Part shown: positions 45,824 to 57,855 of the stretch, one piece after another
Numbering within the stretch: position 1 is the stretch's first letter
How the letters are laid out: each line of letters begins with the position of its first letter
Assembly (NCBI GenBank): GCA_034336665.1
Contig: JAPFBE010000003.1
Location: forward strand, 14,734,360 to 14,798,359
Direction: 5' to 3'
Length of the DNA stretch: 64,000 nt
Source of the DNA: Luscinia megarhynchos
Taxonomy: Eukaryota > Chordata > Aves > Passeriformes > Turdidae
Translations under genes and position numbers: made by a program
Notes under the pieces: generated by a model
Told to the model about the DNA's origin: nothing
Databases searched by the model: none
Seen by the model: the letters and a program-made list of their open reading frames with translations, nothing else

Positions 45824-47878
45824 CTTGAGGCATGAGACTGATGGTGAAAATAGATGAAAACATTTCTTTTTACAAGAAAATCAAGCTAAGGGCCAACACC
45901 TCCTTGAAGTCCATAGGCCTTCTATCAAGCAAGAATTTAATTTTCAGCAGCTTGTGACACCCACCACCCTGGGAAATACCATGCATATGTATGTTTTGAT
46001 GATTTCTGATCCCTGCCTTCTCTTGTACCTATGTCTCATCTTCACATAAAACAATTGAAAAGTTTGTGGATGGTTATGGAAATATGAAGAGCAAAAGCTG
46101 ATGACCAAAGATCTCTTTCTATGGAAGTGTCACTTTTAATTAGAAGCAGAGCATGAGATACACGTATTTGTTTGAAAATTACTTAAATAATTGGTTTTTA
46201 AATGGTCTATTTTTCAAATATATTTATATGACAGCAGTAGGTCCTAAAAAGCCCTCTGCAAAGCCTGGGCTGGCATATTCTTGCTATGAATGATTGTCAC
46301 TGGTCATCACATTTGGTATAGCTTGAGCGTTAGTTTAAAATTCTGCAACTTTAGAGATTTGGAGAGAGACAAGGTTTTAAACATTTTCTAAAAATAAGCA
46401 ATGTTAGCTAAAAGCTACTTTGGCATTCTTGCCGCCTGTAGAGCTTTGTTTTCATGCAACAGAACAGCCTAGCAGAGGTATTGCAATAGGAGGGGCCCAG
46501 AACCTCTGTGTTTCTCATACCAGCTTCACTATCAGACACTGACAAAGTAACTTGTCATATTGTCACTCAGCTATCTTCTAAAGTGATCTGAAGTAATTAA
46601 AGGCCTCCCTTTGTTATTTCCCCCCCTTGGACAAAATTGAATTTCTTATATACAGAAGGACATCTATCAAAACTGTGAATATCACAATACAGTCGGGTTT
46701 TGATTAATATGTTATAAACAAACAATCATCAGTAATTCAAGCGCTCTAACAAAGTGCTGCAAATATCTTTTCCTAAGAGAAGTTGGCAGCTGACAGTACC
46801 TGGGATGGAAAAGTGGAAAAGGAGGGGTCTCCATCATCAGCATAGCAAGAGGAGGACCAGCAGATTTTTTTCTTGGTTGCGCACATTTTCACAACAGTAG
46901 AATTTCACTGGTTACTGGATTTCAGCTTTTACAATTCCATTCCCAAACCACAGCTTATTCATGATGGGCTTGCAGCAATTATCTTGGTTTACATAAGCTG
47001 TGACTATTGTTATCCAAGTTTTAGAATTTCTTTGCTATTCTCTTACTTGAGGGTAATTTTAGCTACAGTTTTGTACTAGAGTAGTTTATCCAACTTAAAA
47101 AAGAGAGAGCTTCTGATTTATATCTACAATTTCTCTCTACTTAAGTTCTCAAATCCCTTGCATTGCATTTATCTTCTGTATCAACAGCTGCACTTAGTAG
47201 ACAGTTATGCTTTTTTCATCAGTCAGCTATGGACATGCAAATTTGCCACTTTCGTGTTCCCCTTAGAAGTCTAATTTATAAACATGAAATAATATTCTCA
47301 TAATCTGTAACTGTTTCCAAAAGGTATCTGTTTCTACATATAGCTAATATCACAGCTTTCAAGCACCTATCAGAATACGAAAAAAAGCAAAAATCATTTA
47401 ATGTGTACTTTGCATCTCTAGCCCATCACTCCCTCTCCATCTTCTTGCTACCCATCCAACTACCCAAATGGGAAAATTCAATATATGACTTAAACAGATT
47501 TTAAATTGTAAATAATTTTCATGAGGAAGGGAACATGCTATATTTCTTAGCATAAGCAAGGCACAAAAAGTTTGGACTGGAATACTTGATGCAATATCTC
47601 TATAGACATTCCACAAAAAATTTATTGTATAAGGACAACAACTTTTAATGTCCTTCCTTCAAATATTTATCATTAGTTGTAGAAGCCATTTTTTAAAGAA
47701 AGTGTTCCACATAACCCAAATTTGGTTACTATATTTTCTTCAAAGAAGAGGTGATTTTGCACAAAAACTGTATCATAAAATCACAGAATCCCTGAATCCC
47801 AAAGTATGGGAAAGCAGAGTTTACAATAATGAGGTTTATAGATGTTTAACTACTTGGGTTTGTTCCCCGTTTGTGCAG
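45824..47878. other. unique AT-rich sequence, no gene seen
   Basis: No exon or transposon was recognised. AATCACAGAATCCCTGAATCC at about 47778-47798 recalls an antisense CR1 tail but is too short to call. Confidence 0.5.
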
Positions 47879-48015
47879 ATTGTAGTACAAGATGACTCCT
47901 CATCCACTGCCAGAAATCTTATTTGTACAGCTTACATGTACCTTTGGACTCTCAAATGGGAAATGACAAGGTCCTGGATGTACCACATGATCACCAAAAA
48001 GTATGATTCAAGGAG
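47879..48015 (+). other. candidate exon-like stretch, unproven
   Basis: 137 bases are bounded by TTTGTTCCCCGTTTGTGCAG (acceptor-like) and AAGGAG|GTAACC (donor-like). The stretch stays open in one frame, giving IVVQDDSSSTARNLICTAYM and a tryptophan/methionine-rich end. The peptide matches no family I know. Such chance exons are common. Confidence 0.1.
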
Positions 48016-51000
48016 GTAACCAACTCACAAAGAGTGAAAATTGACCTTGGGGCATAATATGAGTGGTGTTTCCAGTGGAAACAGGAAAATATCAAGACTG
48101 CCCTAAAATGTAGAGCTCTCCTCTAGGAGTCTGTATCAAATTCTGTCCAGTTGAGCCCCAGAAAAAGTTGCAGATATCTAACACTGCTAGTATGCTCAGG
48201 AGTGTGGAAAATCAGGACAATATGACAGAAAGGCTTAATTTATTTATGGTAGAAAAATGACACTGGAGAGGGCATGTAATTGGTATTTATAAATAAGTAT
48301 GGCAGAGGAGACAGGGGCCCTGAAGGAATGAAAAAAACTCTAAAACAAACACACACAAAAAAAGAGAATAAATTTTGAGGATTGGCATAAGAACAAATCA
48401 CTGGAAATCAGCAATAGCATTCTAATGACAAAGGTACTGGAGCACCATTCCAGCCATAGCAGAACTACTTCTGTTTCTCCATGCAACTTCTCAAGTGCAT
48501 GAAAGGGTCAAAATAGATCTCCATAGGGGCAAATGATCCAGAAAGGTTTCTTGCAGGTCAGTAGCACCACAGCTACACCTCAGTTCCAGGACTGCCCTGG
48601 ATGAGACTGAAATAGCTAGAAGTGCTAGATGAGACATATCTGTGGTAATGCAGTTTCCTCCTAAGCTGGTTGCTGTTCCATTCTTAGCGTGAACAGATTT
48701 TTTTATTTCTGGGCTGCAAGTGTTTCAACGAGCTGGAGAGCTGCTAACTATCTCTAAGTGCCAGCAGCAGCTCAGCTTACCCAGAGTGAGCAAATGGGTG
48801 TCAGTACTAGCAGCCAGCAACTCCAGCCAATTCCACCGCCCTGCCTTGGAGACGAGCAGCTGCCAGCAAAAAGGGTGAACAGGCACGAGCCAAAAGTGGG
48901 TTACACTTCCAAAGTGCTTGAGAAGTGCCACTCTGGGAAGATGAATTGAAATGAGATGCTGCCTTATCCTCACCACTTCAATGCTCAGTGACATAAACCC
49001 CATACCTGACACCCTGAGCAAACTGGAGGGAGAAATCAGCTTTCCTCCCTCCTCAGCAGCCTGTTTGTGTTTCAGCACTGACCCTGACATTGCTTAAATC
49101 CAGGTGAGCAAGAAATGAAGAACTTCTCTGTGCTCAGTTCCCTTACAAGCTGCAGTTACATTTCCAAACACTCCATTCAAGGATACAATGGTGACCTATG
49201 TGACAGATATGCTGTGCCCACACGTTTTCTCCTCTTATTTGTCAGCACCTTGTAAAGGTAGTAATTTTTTCTATTTTTTGTGTTCTTCACACCCTGCTCA
49301 ATGGCTGATTTCACTGACAAGCTACATCTAGACTGGCATATATCTGTGTATGATTTAACCATAGGTTTATTGAAGTGATCATTGTCATTATCACTTATTT
49401 TGCTTGAATGTGTATCTCTCACAGAGAGCCCTACTATTACCCCTATATGAGCATATATGAGAGGGGTCACTTTAAAGACTAATTCAGAATATCACATACT
49501 TCATCTGATGGCACAGAACTGATTTACCATTTTGCAGAAAAGTTAGTTTTCCTGTTCTATAACATAGTTAATAGCTGAGGTCCTTATAGAGTGCAATCAG
49601 GACTCTATAAATTTTATAACTCTCTTCAAGGTTTATATCTGGCTGCCTTTTATTGATGGGTTTCTTCTCTACTACATGTGGCCTTCTACTGAATTATGTC
49701 TTCTGTTATAGTGAGTTAATTCACTCCATCTCTGTTGTTACAGTTACTACTGGGTCTTTCATATGTTTAATAAAGGGTGGTGTAATTTTTCAAAAAACTA
49801 AATTTCCCATATTTCCAGAAATGTGAAAATCTTAAATATGTATTTTCTTTACATTAAACGAAAGTAAATAAATGAGATTTGACAAGATGGAGATGAATCT
49901 TAAGCCATGCCATCTGGGAACAGTGGGATTTCTTTACAGTTTCATTTCATACTCCAAAACCTACTGTGTCCCAGCATGTAAAGATCTGTTAAGGGCCAGT
50001 GCCATCAGCTAAAACATGTTGGATACCCTTGAGTGGCCAGCAGAACAGGACAGAGGGCTATGGCAGTAATGAAAAAACTACAATTAGTTTACAAGTCCTC
50101 AGAGAGCCCAGAGCTGGAATTTCCACAAATTGATTCTGCATCCTTTTAATGTGGCAGCAGTGTCAAATGTACAGTAGCATAATTTTTGTTTCTAAATCCA
50201 AAACTTCAGAAAAATTCAAAACTGCTGGCATTCCTGCAGTGAAAAGGGGCTCAGGTTTGACTTTTGGTCAGAGTCATCTTTGTAAAGGAAGAAGAGGTTA
50301 TGCATAAGAAGGGAGAGCACATGGAAGAAAAAGCAGACACAATGACGCATGAGGAAAAGGTCAAGCCCTAGTGGTTCCTGTTGCTTGATAAATTATTTGA
50401 TTTCTCTGTGTGCAGCAGAGGTGATAATGTCTCCTGGAGTGGAGACAGATTTTTAAAGGAGGTGTTCTCTTTTTCTTCTCATATACATGAAGCTTAGCAA
50501 CAAAGGGCCATGACCTTGGTGGAGGCACCTACACACTTCTAGATGGAGGTAGTATTTGCATGGAATTTGCTTTGAAAGGAAATCACATCCTAATAGCTTT
50601 ATGCCTGTCATTCTGCTCTTTTCTGAGCAATACTAAAGCCCTGAATTTTCTTTGAGTCCTTGAAAAGCCTCTTATTTAGTTATTTAATTTATATAATGCT
50701 TATGATCTTGGCAGTTGGATGCTTTGCAGGAAAGAAAGAATTTAACATTATATAAGCCACCCACAACAGGTAACAGAAGCTAAATTACTGCTGTTGATGC
50801 TATTGAAAACCTTGACAGTAAAATTAACAAAACAAAAAACAAATCCATCAAAAGCTAAACACAGCACATCGAATTTGCTTTATACACTCTAAGCCACAAA
50901 ACTTGGTTTGATACAAGTCACAAACTGGAAAATACTACTGGAAAAAGCCCTGCACTTATCTTGCTTGTTCCTAGGACCAAGCTGGCTGGTGGAGATCCCT

Positions 51001-51707
51001 CATGGTCAGGCAGCAGAGGTAATAGATACTGACCTGCCTCACAGTTTTCTTGGCTATGTGCTGTTGAACAATGTAAACATTCTCCTTCTCTGTAATGTAA
51101 TATTGGTACCACTCACTTACAGAAGAAGGAGTAAGGGTCAGTGCCCCCAGGAAAATGGACACAAGTCATAGGGAGTCATGAGCCTGCACTAAGTCAGGCT
51201 GCTGTTTCCTCCATCACTGGCAAGATCTGTGCTCTCTCTAATCAGTTTTGCATGGACCATGTGGCTCTATGGTTCCTGAATGCTGGTTTTATGTAATTAG
51301 AAAAGAATAAGGATGTTCAGCTCTCTTGTGTGTACAGAGAACAGTTTGTTAACTGATTTAACTAGGCTTGCATTCAGAACCCTTTAGGAAAAGAAAATCT
51401 TGCTTTGGGAGGCAATGTGATCCTACAGATTGCACTGGGATGAGAAGCAATGCATTCAACAGACTGTTACTGAAATGTCATGTGTACCTGGCCCACACTG
51501 GGAAAATCATGAGCCTCAGCAAGATGCAACCTACCACCCCACCTCAAACACTTCCCCCTCCCAATTAGTCAACCACAAGGACTGGCCTGATCTTCAGAGG
51601 TGCTGAGCACCTGCAGCTCGTTCTGACTTCTGCATCTAAAAAACAAATTCTGTGGGAGGTGTGAATGACTATTATCTCTGAAAACCAAGCTATTTGGGTA
51701 AAATTTC
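48016..51707. other. unique AT-rich sequence, no gene seen
   Basis: Small frames at 48725-49090 minus and 50908-51171 plus have no domain. No transposon was recognised. Confidence 0.5.
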
Positions 51708-52103
51708 ATGCTCTTTTTTTTTAAGGTTCTGGCTGCATTATGCCTTGCTTTTTCCATTTCAGAGATAATAACAGTTTTACCAGCTTCATACAAGCATAGT
51801 GTTTGTTACTTAGAAAAACACCAAATAGATGTTGGATGTGATTATGTTCTCACTGCCTCTGCAATGAACATGTTTCTGACAGCTGCTGGCTCCAGAAGGC
51901 ACTGGGTGAGTTTGGCTTCACAGGCTGCTCTGGGGGCAGAGATTCCCAGCCTGAAACCAGGTGCCACTGTCAGCTGGCAGAGCCACTCTGTGGCCCAAGG
52001 ACTGTGGAGCACTACCCCAGGCAAAGACCTGCCTATGAAACATTTAAATTTCTATTCAAAAATAACACAGAGGGATAGCAGAAGCAGAGAAGTCCAGCAG
52101 TAA
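51708..52103 (+). other. 131-codon ATG frame with signal-like start, or exon 51763-51905; unproven
   Basis: An ATG at 51708 opens 131 codons. The start MLFFFKVLAALCLAFSIS is signal-peptide-like, followed by about 113 residues without a recognised domain and only two cysteines. The same region can be read as an exon. CTTTTTCCATTTCAG ends at 51762, a strong acceptor, and TGG|GTGAGT at 51905/51906 is a strong donor. The 143 bases between are open in this frame (phase 1 to phase 0). The two readings exclude each other, because in the exon reading the signal-like start would be the polypyrimidine tract. Codons after 51906 are GC-richer. Neither reading is supported by a known family. Confidence 0.17.
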
Positions 52104-55100
52104 TTCCATAAATAATTCAGTTTAGGAGTCCAGTCTACATGACAGCCATGGAGCTGAAATGTAGAAATATCATAGATACAGATATATAACAATATTTTTG
52201 TGTGAGAGTATTGCAGAAGTGGTATAGTCATGATGGTGTAAGAGCAGAACTATATCAAATTCTGTGGGGAAAAGTGAAATGTTTTGTTAGAAAAGTGTGT
52301 TAAAGCTGGAATCAAAAAACAAGTGATTGGACACACAACCCCCCTTCAGTTCTGAAATAGCAACAGCAGCTGTGGAAGACGAAATTAACCCATCAGGCTG
52401 TCTGGGAGAAAAAAAAAAAAAAAAAGTGGTTAGTACCTGTGGAGACAAAAACTTATTCAATACTCTGGACAACAGTGAGAAATATATTTGTCCCTCTTCA
52501 AGATTAGAGTGATTGTGTTGGAGTGGAAAGTGTTAAATGAAAACAGGTTTTAGAAGAGATTTTACTCTCTCAGTATTTGTAAGAGAGATGATTTCTAGTA
52601 CCTGTTCTCATGCTTTGGTGTTTTATTGTGTCTCGGTGGATAACACCAAAAATCTCAGGGATGGTGTGTCTGCACTGAGAGAAATGTCCCCCACTGGAAG
52701 ATGGAAGTTTCTGTCCTTCATTGACTACATGAGCTCATCCTGGTGCATCAGGGTTGTTTAGTCTCATTGTGTCTGGAATGGAATGTGGCACAGTGGCTGC
52801 AAAAATCCCTTGTAAAGGATCCAAGGATGATTGTGGCTGTGAGATGTCTTGTCAAACTCAGTGTTTGCTGTTCAAATGCAGTGGTACCTGCTGAGTATTT
52901 GTTCCTGAGGCTGAAGTTGGTGAGGCTGCAGCTATATGAAAGGAAGGGGTTCTGCTTCTGACATTTGATTTAGGAGCTTGTGAATTGTTCATGATTCATT
53001 ATCTATGTCCCAAACTATGCTGGTAACAATAGTGCTTGACACTATTTTCAGTTCTTCTAACTCACAGATGCCAAACACCTGCCCAAAGAGTATTTCTGTC
53101 CAGGAAAGGACTTCTAAATAATTAATATGATTGCCACGAGTGATCTTTTTGCAGGTAAGGTTTGAAAAGCTGACAAGTGGCTGATTTTCTTCAGACAAGC
53201 ATATTTATCCATGAGTGTCTTACCACAACTGGGAAATTGCAGTTTGATACTGATCATTATCTGAGGTGATTTCAGTGGAGTTATATTCAAGAGAGTTTGA
53301 TGGAGGGACAATTGTTATTGAATTAAATAAAAATAAATTATGAAATCCATGTTTTCAGTGCACATGACAAAGCTTTCATATATGAGATAGAGCACAGTCT
53401 TAGTGATAAAAATATTTGGATCTCTTTTTATTTGCCTTTACATTTTCCCAATTTTTTTGAGGTAGATCATGATAAAGTAAAAATGTAATAAAATTATTTT
53501 TATGCTTATACTGTGCCCATTTTTTTAAGAAGATTGATAGAAATGAAGCTGCTTGGGTTGAAGATGGACTAGATGACTATTTTTTCACATGGGCTGGAGC
53601 ACTGAAAGTTGATATCCATCTTGGGGCCATACTGAGGACAAAGCAGGACACTATCAGAGAGGGGGACATGGTGCACAGGCAGGGAACATTCCTGGTGGAC
53701 ATGACAGTACTACAGAGGGTAGGAAGTTATGGTCATTAACTGGTCCACTGGAGAGAAAACTTTATTTTCTGCACAGTCTTCTTGACTTCATTAGTTCATT
53801 GTGCTATCTAATTGCATGTTTGCACTACTTGTGATTTAGGACAGACTTTCTTTCTGAGACAGGAAAAGATTGAAATGATATCTGGCTTGTTATTTTTCTT
53901 CTGGCTTTTTTCCATGAGTAGCTGATAGAGCAGTCAGGGACAGGATTTTGTCTTGAGATTTCAGACTCAATATGTTTCCTTGTCTTCTGCTTGAAATTGC
54001 CATATGAGGATGGGTACTAGACTTAATTTCTGTCTAGTTACAAAAATATGAAGAAAAAAGTCAACAGAGTAATTCTAATTCCCCATACACCAGCATTTTA
54101 TGTGGTTGTTACTCTAAGGAGACATTTTGGCTTTCTGAGCAGACAGTTCACCTTTGGTTAGAAGGTTTTTCATTGACTGAAGATGCTTGAATGGTTCTTT
54201 ATCAGGTAAAGGTTGGGGCAGCTGCTGTTATGTTGATTATTGTGATCAGTACCTGTCATGGTTGTTTTTGTAGCATTTTAGAGTCTTGCAAAATGGTTAG
54301 GGAAACTTCAGAAGCACTTCATTTTAGCCTGATACTTGTTTTAGCTCATAATTTTGGAGTGGTTAGATAAAGGGAATAATTTTCCAGGTTTTTCAAGCAT
54401 TCTGAGACATAAGTCCTACTGTGTAGTTGGCATGGTGATTCTTAGTCAAATGGATAGTGACGGTCACAACTTCTATAAGGCTACTGTGCTCCTGGAATTT
54501 CCTCATGAAGTACATTAAAAGTTTTCAGTTAGTAATTATCACCCCTCCCTCTGCTAAGACACTGTCTCCATTTCACAGCCACAAGCTGTTTTTCTTTCTG
54601 GTGATCTAACTTGTTAACACAAAGAAATTAGATTCAGAGTAGTTGTTCTCTATGTGCATTTATCTTTGAAGATTGCAGTTTTCATTTCAGACCTGCACAA
54701 GGCTTTGCATTCCTGCAAGATAACTATTTTGTCCCTCCACTGTAACTGGGCCAATAAAAAATATTTACCTCTTTCTACAAACTGCTTTGCCCTAAGCCAC
54801 CATTCCTGCTTGAAGGGCAATGGCACAATTCCAGGATCTCAGCTGAGGCAGAAGGTCAAAACCATTATAAACAATTAAAAACATCTTAATCCCCATTAAA
54901 TGGTGCTGAATCACTTAGGAATGTCCAGGGTAGATCAAAAGCTGTACCAAGGAGACAAGCTGCTAGAGAGAGGCCCTATGGGAACACACAGAGGATGCTG
55001 GTCTTTACAAAGTCCCCATACAGAGGGTGGACAGCAACCTTAAAAATGGGAGTGATATATTTTGGTTTTAAACAGGTATTTTTTACCAGTAGTGATTCAG

Positions 55101-56395
55101 CCCTGAAACAACAACAAAAATCTTTAAGCAGACTGCCTACTCATTGCATTGTTCACTACCCCTGCCCTGGAGGCACTGATACCTTGGAATGGGACCTGCT
55201 GTCAAGCGTGCAGAGGACCCCACAGTTAATAGGGAAAAACCACAAACTAGGAGCAAGAGCTTTATGTAGTCATGTCCCAGGCCATGCCAGTGCGTGGGAG
55301 CACACACAGCTGGAGTCTGAGTCAGAAAAGAGCTAAGACCTGGGGAGAAGTGGAGAAATCTATTTACAAGTTTGGATAGCCCAGGGATGCTTTTCATCTG
55401 TCAGCTATGACAACACCTATGAAGGAGGCATTTAGAATGTTTCAAGAGTTTAATAGTATTTTAAAGAGAAACTGATGTGTTTATTTATAATGGAAACATC
55501 CAGAATTCTCTTACTAAGAAGGAAACAAAACACTAGTGCTTTGGCAGTATTGCTGCCTTGATGTGCCATCCCACAAGCTGGGGAAAAATCTTCTGAAATC
55601 CTCAAGGGTGAATTGTTTGTCAATTGCACAACCCCCTTTTTAACTTCTTTGGAGTACTTGATAACTAGATACTGCCAGACAAAAGATGTTAAGAGAATCT
55701 GGCCTGTTGCTTTAGTAGGAAAACAAATTTTCTAGCTCCAAAATCTATGATTGCCTGAAAGAAATGAGAATGTAATGCCTTTAAAATGGTTAGCAAATGA
55801 AGTGAGGAAAACCATTGTTTCAAATTGATCTGTAGCCTGTAGTTCTGCCGTGGGTAGGTAAAAAAAAATATTTTATTCTTCCTATGGCTATCATAAAATC
55901 AAATTGTTTTTTGTGTTGTCCAAGCTTTGTTTCAAATAAAGTAATAAAGGAAGAATTGATGGTGCTGAGGAAGAACTGGCGCATCTTTTCTTTTCCAAGC
56001 TCCCAGATGAATCATAATCACACATGTCTGAGTAATCAATTTCACTAGTACATTTCTCCAACTCCCCAGCTGTAACTACGACAATGCAGTTAGAGATTGA
56101 TGTCTTCAAAAAAGAAAATAACTTAATTCACCCATCTCCTTTACACCCTGTTAAGAGTAATTAAGTGCCTTTCAAGCAAGGTAGCAGTAGATAACCTTCT
56201 AGCTCTGGAGTGCCCCTGCAAAGTAGACATGAGGCCACAGGGATGAGTCATGTTCTGTCTCCACCATCATGGCTTTGTAATCATTCTGTAATTTGGGAAT
56301 GCTGTTAAAAATTATGTGTTACATTGTAATTGAAGACAGAACAACAGCATAAATATAAGCATACATATGTGTGTATAGATGGGTGGATTGCACAC
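52104..56395. other. unique AT-rich sequence, no gene seen
   Basis: A 17-base A-run lies at 52409-52425. Frames at 52327-52961 and 54995-55336 have no domain. The part 53540-53740 is purine-rich and GC-richer but matches no repeat I know. Confidence 0.45.
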
Positions 56396-56431
56396 CTGTG
56401 TGCAATTCTGTGTGCAATTTGTGCAATTCTG
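56396..56431 (+). repeat. short tandem repeat of TGTGCAATTCTG-like 11-12-mer (three copies)
   Basis: TGTGTGCAATTC, TGTGTGCAATTT and GTGCAATTCTG follow each other, giving a CAILCAICAIL-like peptide if translated. This is a small degenerate minisatellite. Confidence 0.75.
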
Positions 56432-57782
56432 CTGGCAAAGGCCACCTTAGTTGTGGCATTTCATCATTTTGGAGTGTTTGGCTTTACCACTGTCACATTT
56501 TTGCTGCTATTTTATTTATTTAGGCAAGGAACACTGCCAGGTTGCAGGACTGGATGACCTGAGCAGTCAGTGATACGAGAGAACAGCATGGAGACGACAG
56601 CCAGGAAATTTCACTCTGCTGCTGACTCCAGCACCACTTTCTACTGTGACCTTGGGTCACATCACCACTCTCCTGGTGAATCCACCTCTAAAACAGGGTA
56701 TTGGGTCTGTTTGACCTTGTAACAACCAGCTGTGCCACTTTGACCCTGGAGGGACCCACTCTTCTTCCAGCATGTTCTGTGCCCTCTGATGATCTGGGGA
56801 GAGATGTCCAGGCATGACTGGTGAATAATGCAGCCTGAAATAAGAAAACAGAAAATGAGGCAGTAAGACACACAGTCCTGAATTAGAATTCAGAGAGAAC
56901 TTAGCTTGTTTCCATAAATGAATAAGTCTAGAAAATATGAGAACATTCTACATTAGACTGAACATATGAAAGTAGACTACCTGTGTTTATTGGTTTCTGT
57001 GGTTTGATGGAAGTTATCCCTAACTGCTGAGAATAGTTAATGGCTTTCCTTAACATCTTCTGCCAGACAGAGGATTATTCATGGGAGCCAAGCTAATGCA
57101 GGCACTAAACAGACCTGATTCTTTGTGACTGGCACTTGTGCTCTCCTGAATTCATCATCAGTCACTTAACCATGTGATGTGTTACTTTCTCAAGTAAAAC
57201 ACTGAAGTCATATTAAATGTATCAAGCAGAAATCTGATTAAATGCTTACTAGTACCAAACTGACATTTACTATAGCAACAAATGATTTCACACATCACTA
57301 CCTTTAGTCAGGAGAATTTCAAAGGGATATGGTTATTAAGCATTTTTTTTCTTTTCCTGTTTCTCCTGTGTATGAATTTACTACTGTAACAACTAACAAC
57401 CACTGTTGTTTTCTATTTTATGCTGCAAGAATTTTGGTATGACAATCCTTATTTGAAAAAAAAATAAAATAAACCCTTCCCTAAACAGCTTTAACTTCTT
57501 CCTTTTCCTCCTGTAAATAACAGGTAAAATTAAAACACCTCTCAAAGTCCAACCTTTTTTTATTGACTAGTCACAACCTCTTCTGAGATGATATTCTGTC
57601 AAGCCAGAAAGATTTTAATGGCCCCCATGAATTCTACTGGAGACTGTGATTTTGCCTTTGGAAAGAAAAAAACTTGTTTCACTTGTGACCACTTAAGCAA
57701 AAAGACATAAGTAGATAACCAGTGGCATTTGAACCAATTTCATTTTTAACAGCAGTTATGTTTTCTTTTTACTCCTGAACAG
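56432..57782. other. unique AT-rich sequence, no gene seen
   Basis: Nothing was recognised. T- and A-runs lie at about 57340 and 57457. Confidence 0.5.
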
Positions 57783-57855
57783 GTCTGGAGAGATATTACC
57801 AACTTGGCACATGAAGAGGAAGAGGAAGAGGAAAGAATGCAGTGCATGTTTGCAT
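57783..57855 (+). other. candidate 73-bp micro-exon with acidic run, unproven
   Basis: TTTTCTTTTTACTCCTGAACAG ends at 57782 and is a strong acceptor-like sequence. GTGAGC at 57856 is donor-like. The 73 bases between are open as VWRDITNLAHEEEEEEERMQ and a few more residues, plus one base. The acidic run is encoded by GAAGAG repeats at about 57812-57835, so it could be a simple repeat in an intron. No protein family was recognised. Confidence 0.17.

Noticed and set aside
47770..47812. AATCACAGAATCCCTGAATCC, like a reversed CR1 octamer tail
   Set aside because: Too short, and no CR1 body follows.
53520..53745. Purine-rich stretch with GGACTAGATGACTAT, like a CR1 end
   Set aside because: The rest of the stretch does not follow CR1 and no octamer tail is present.
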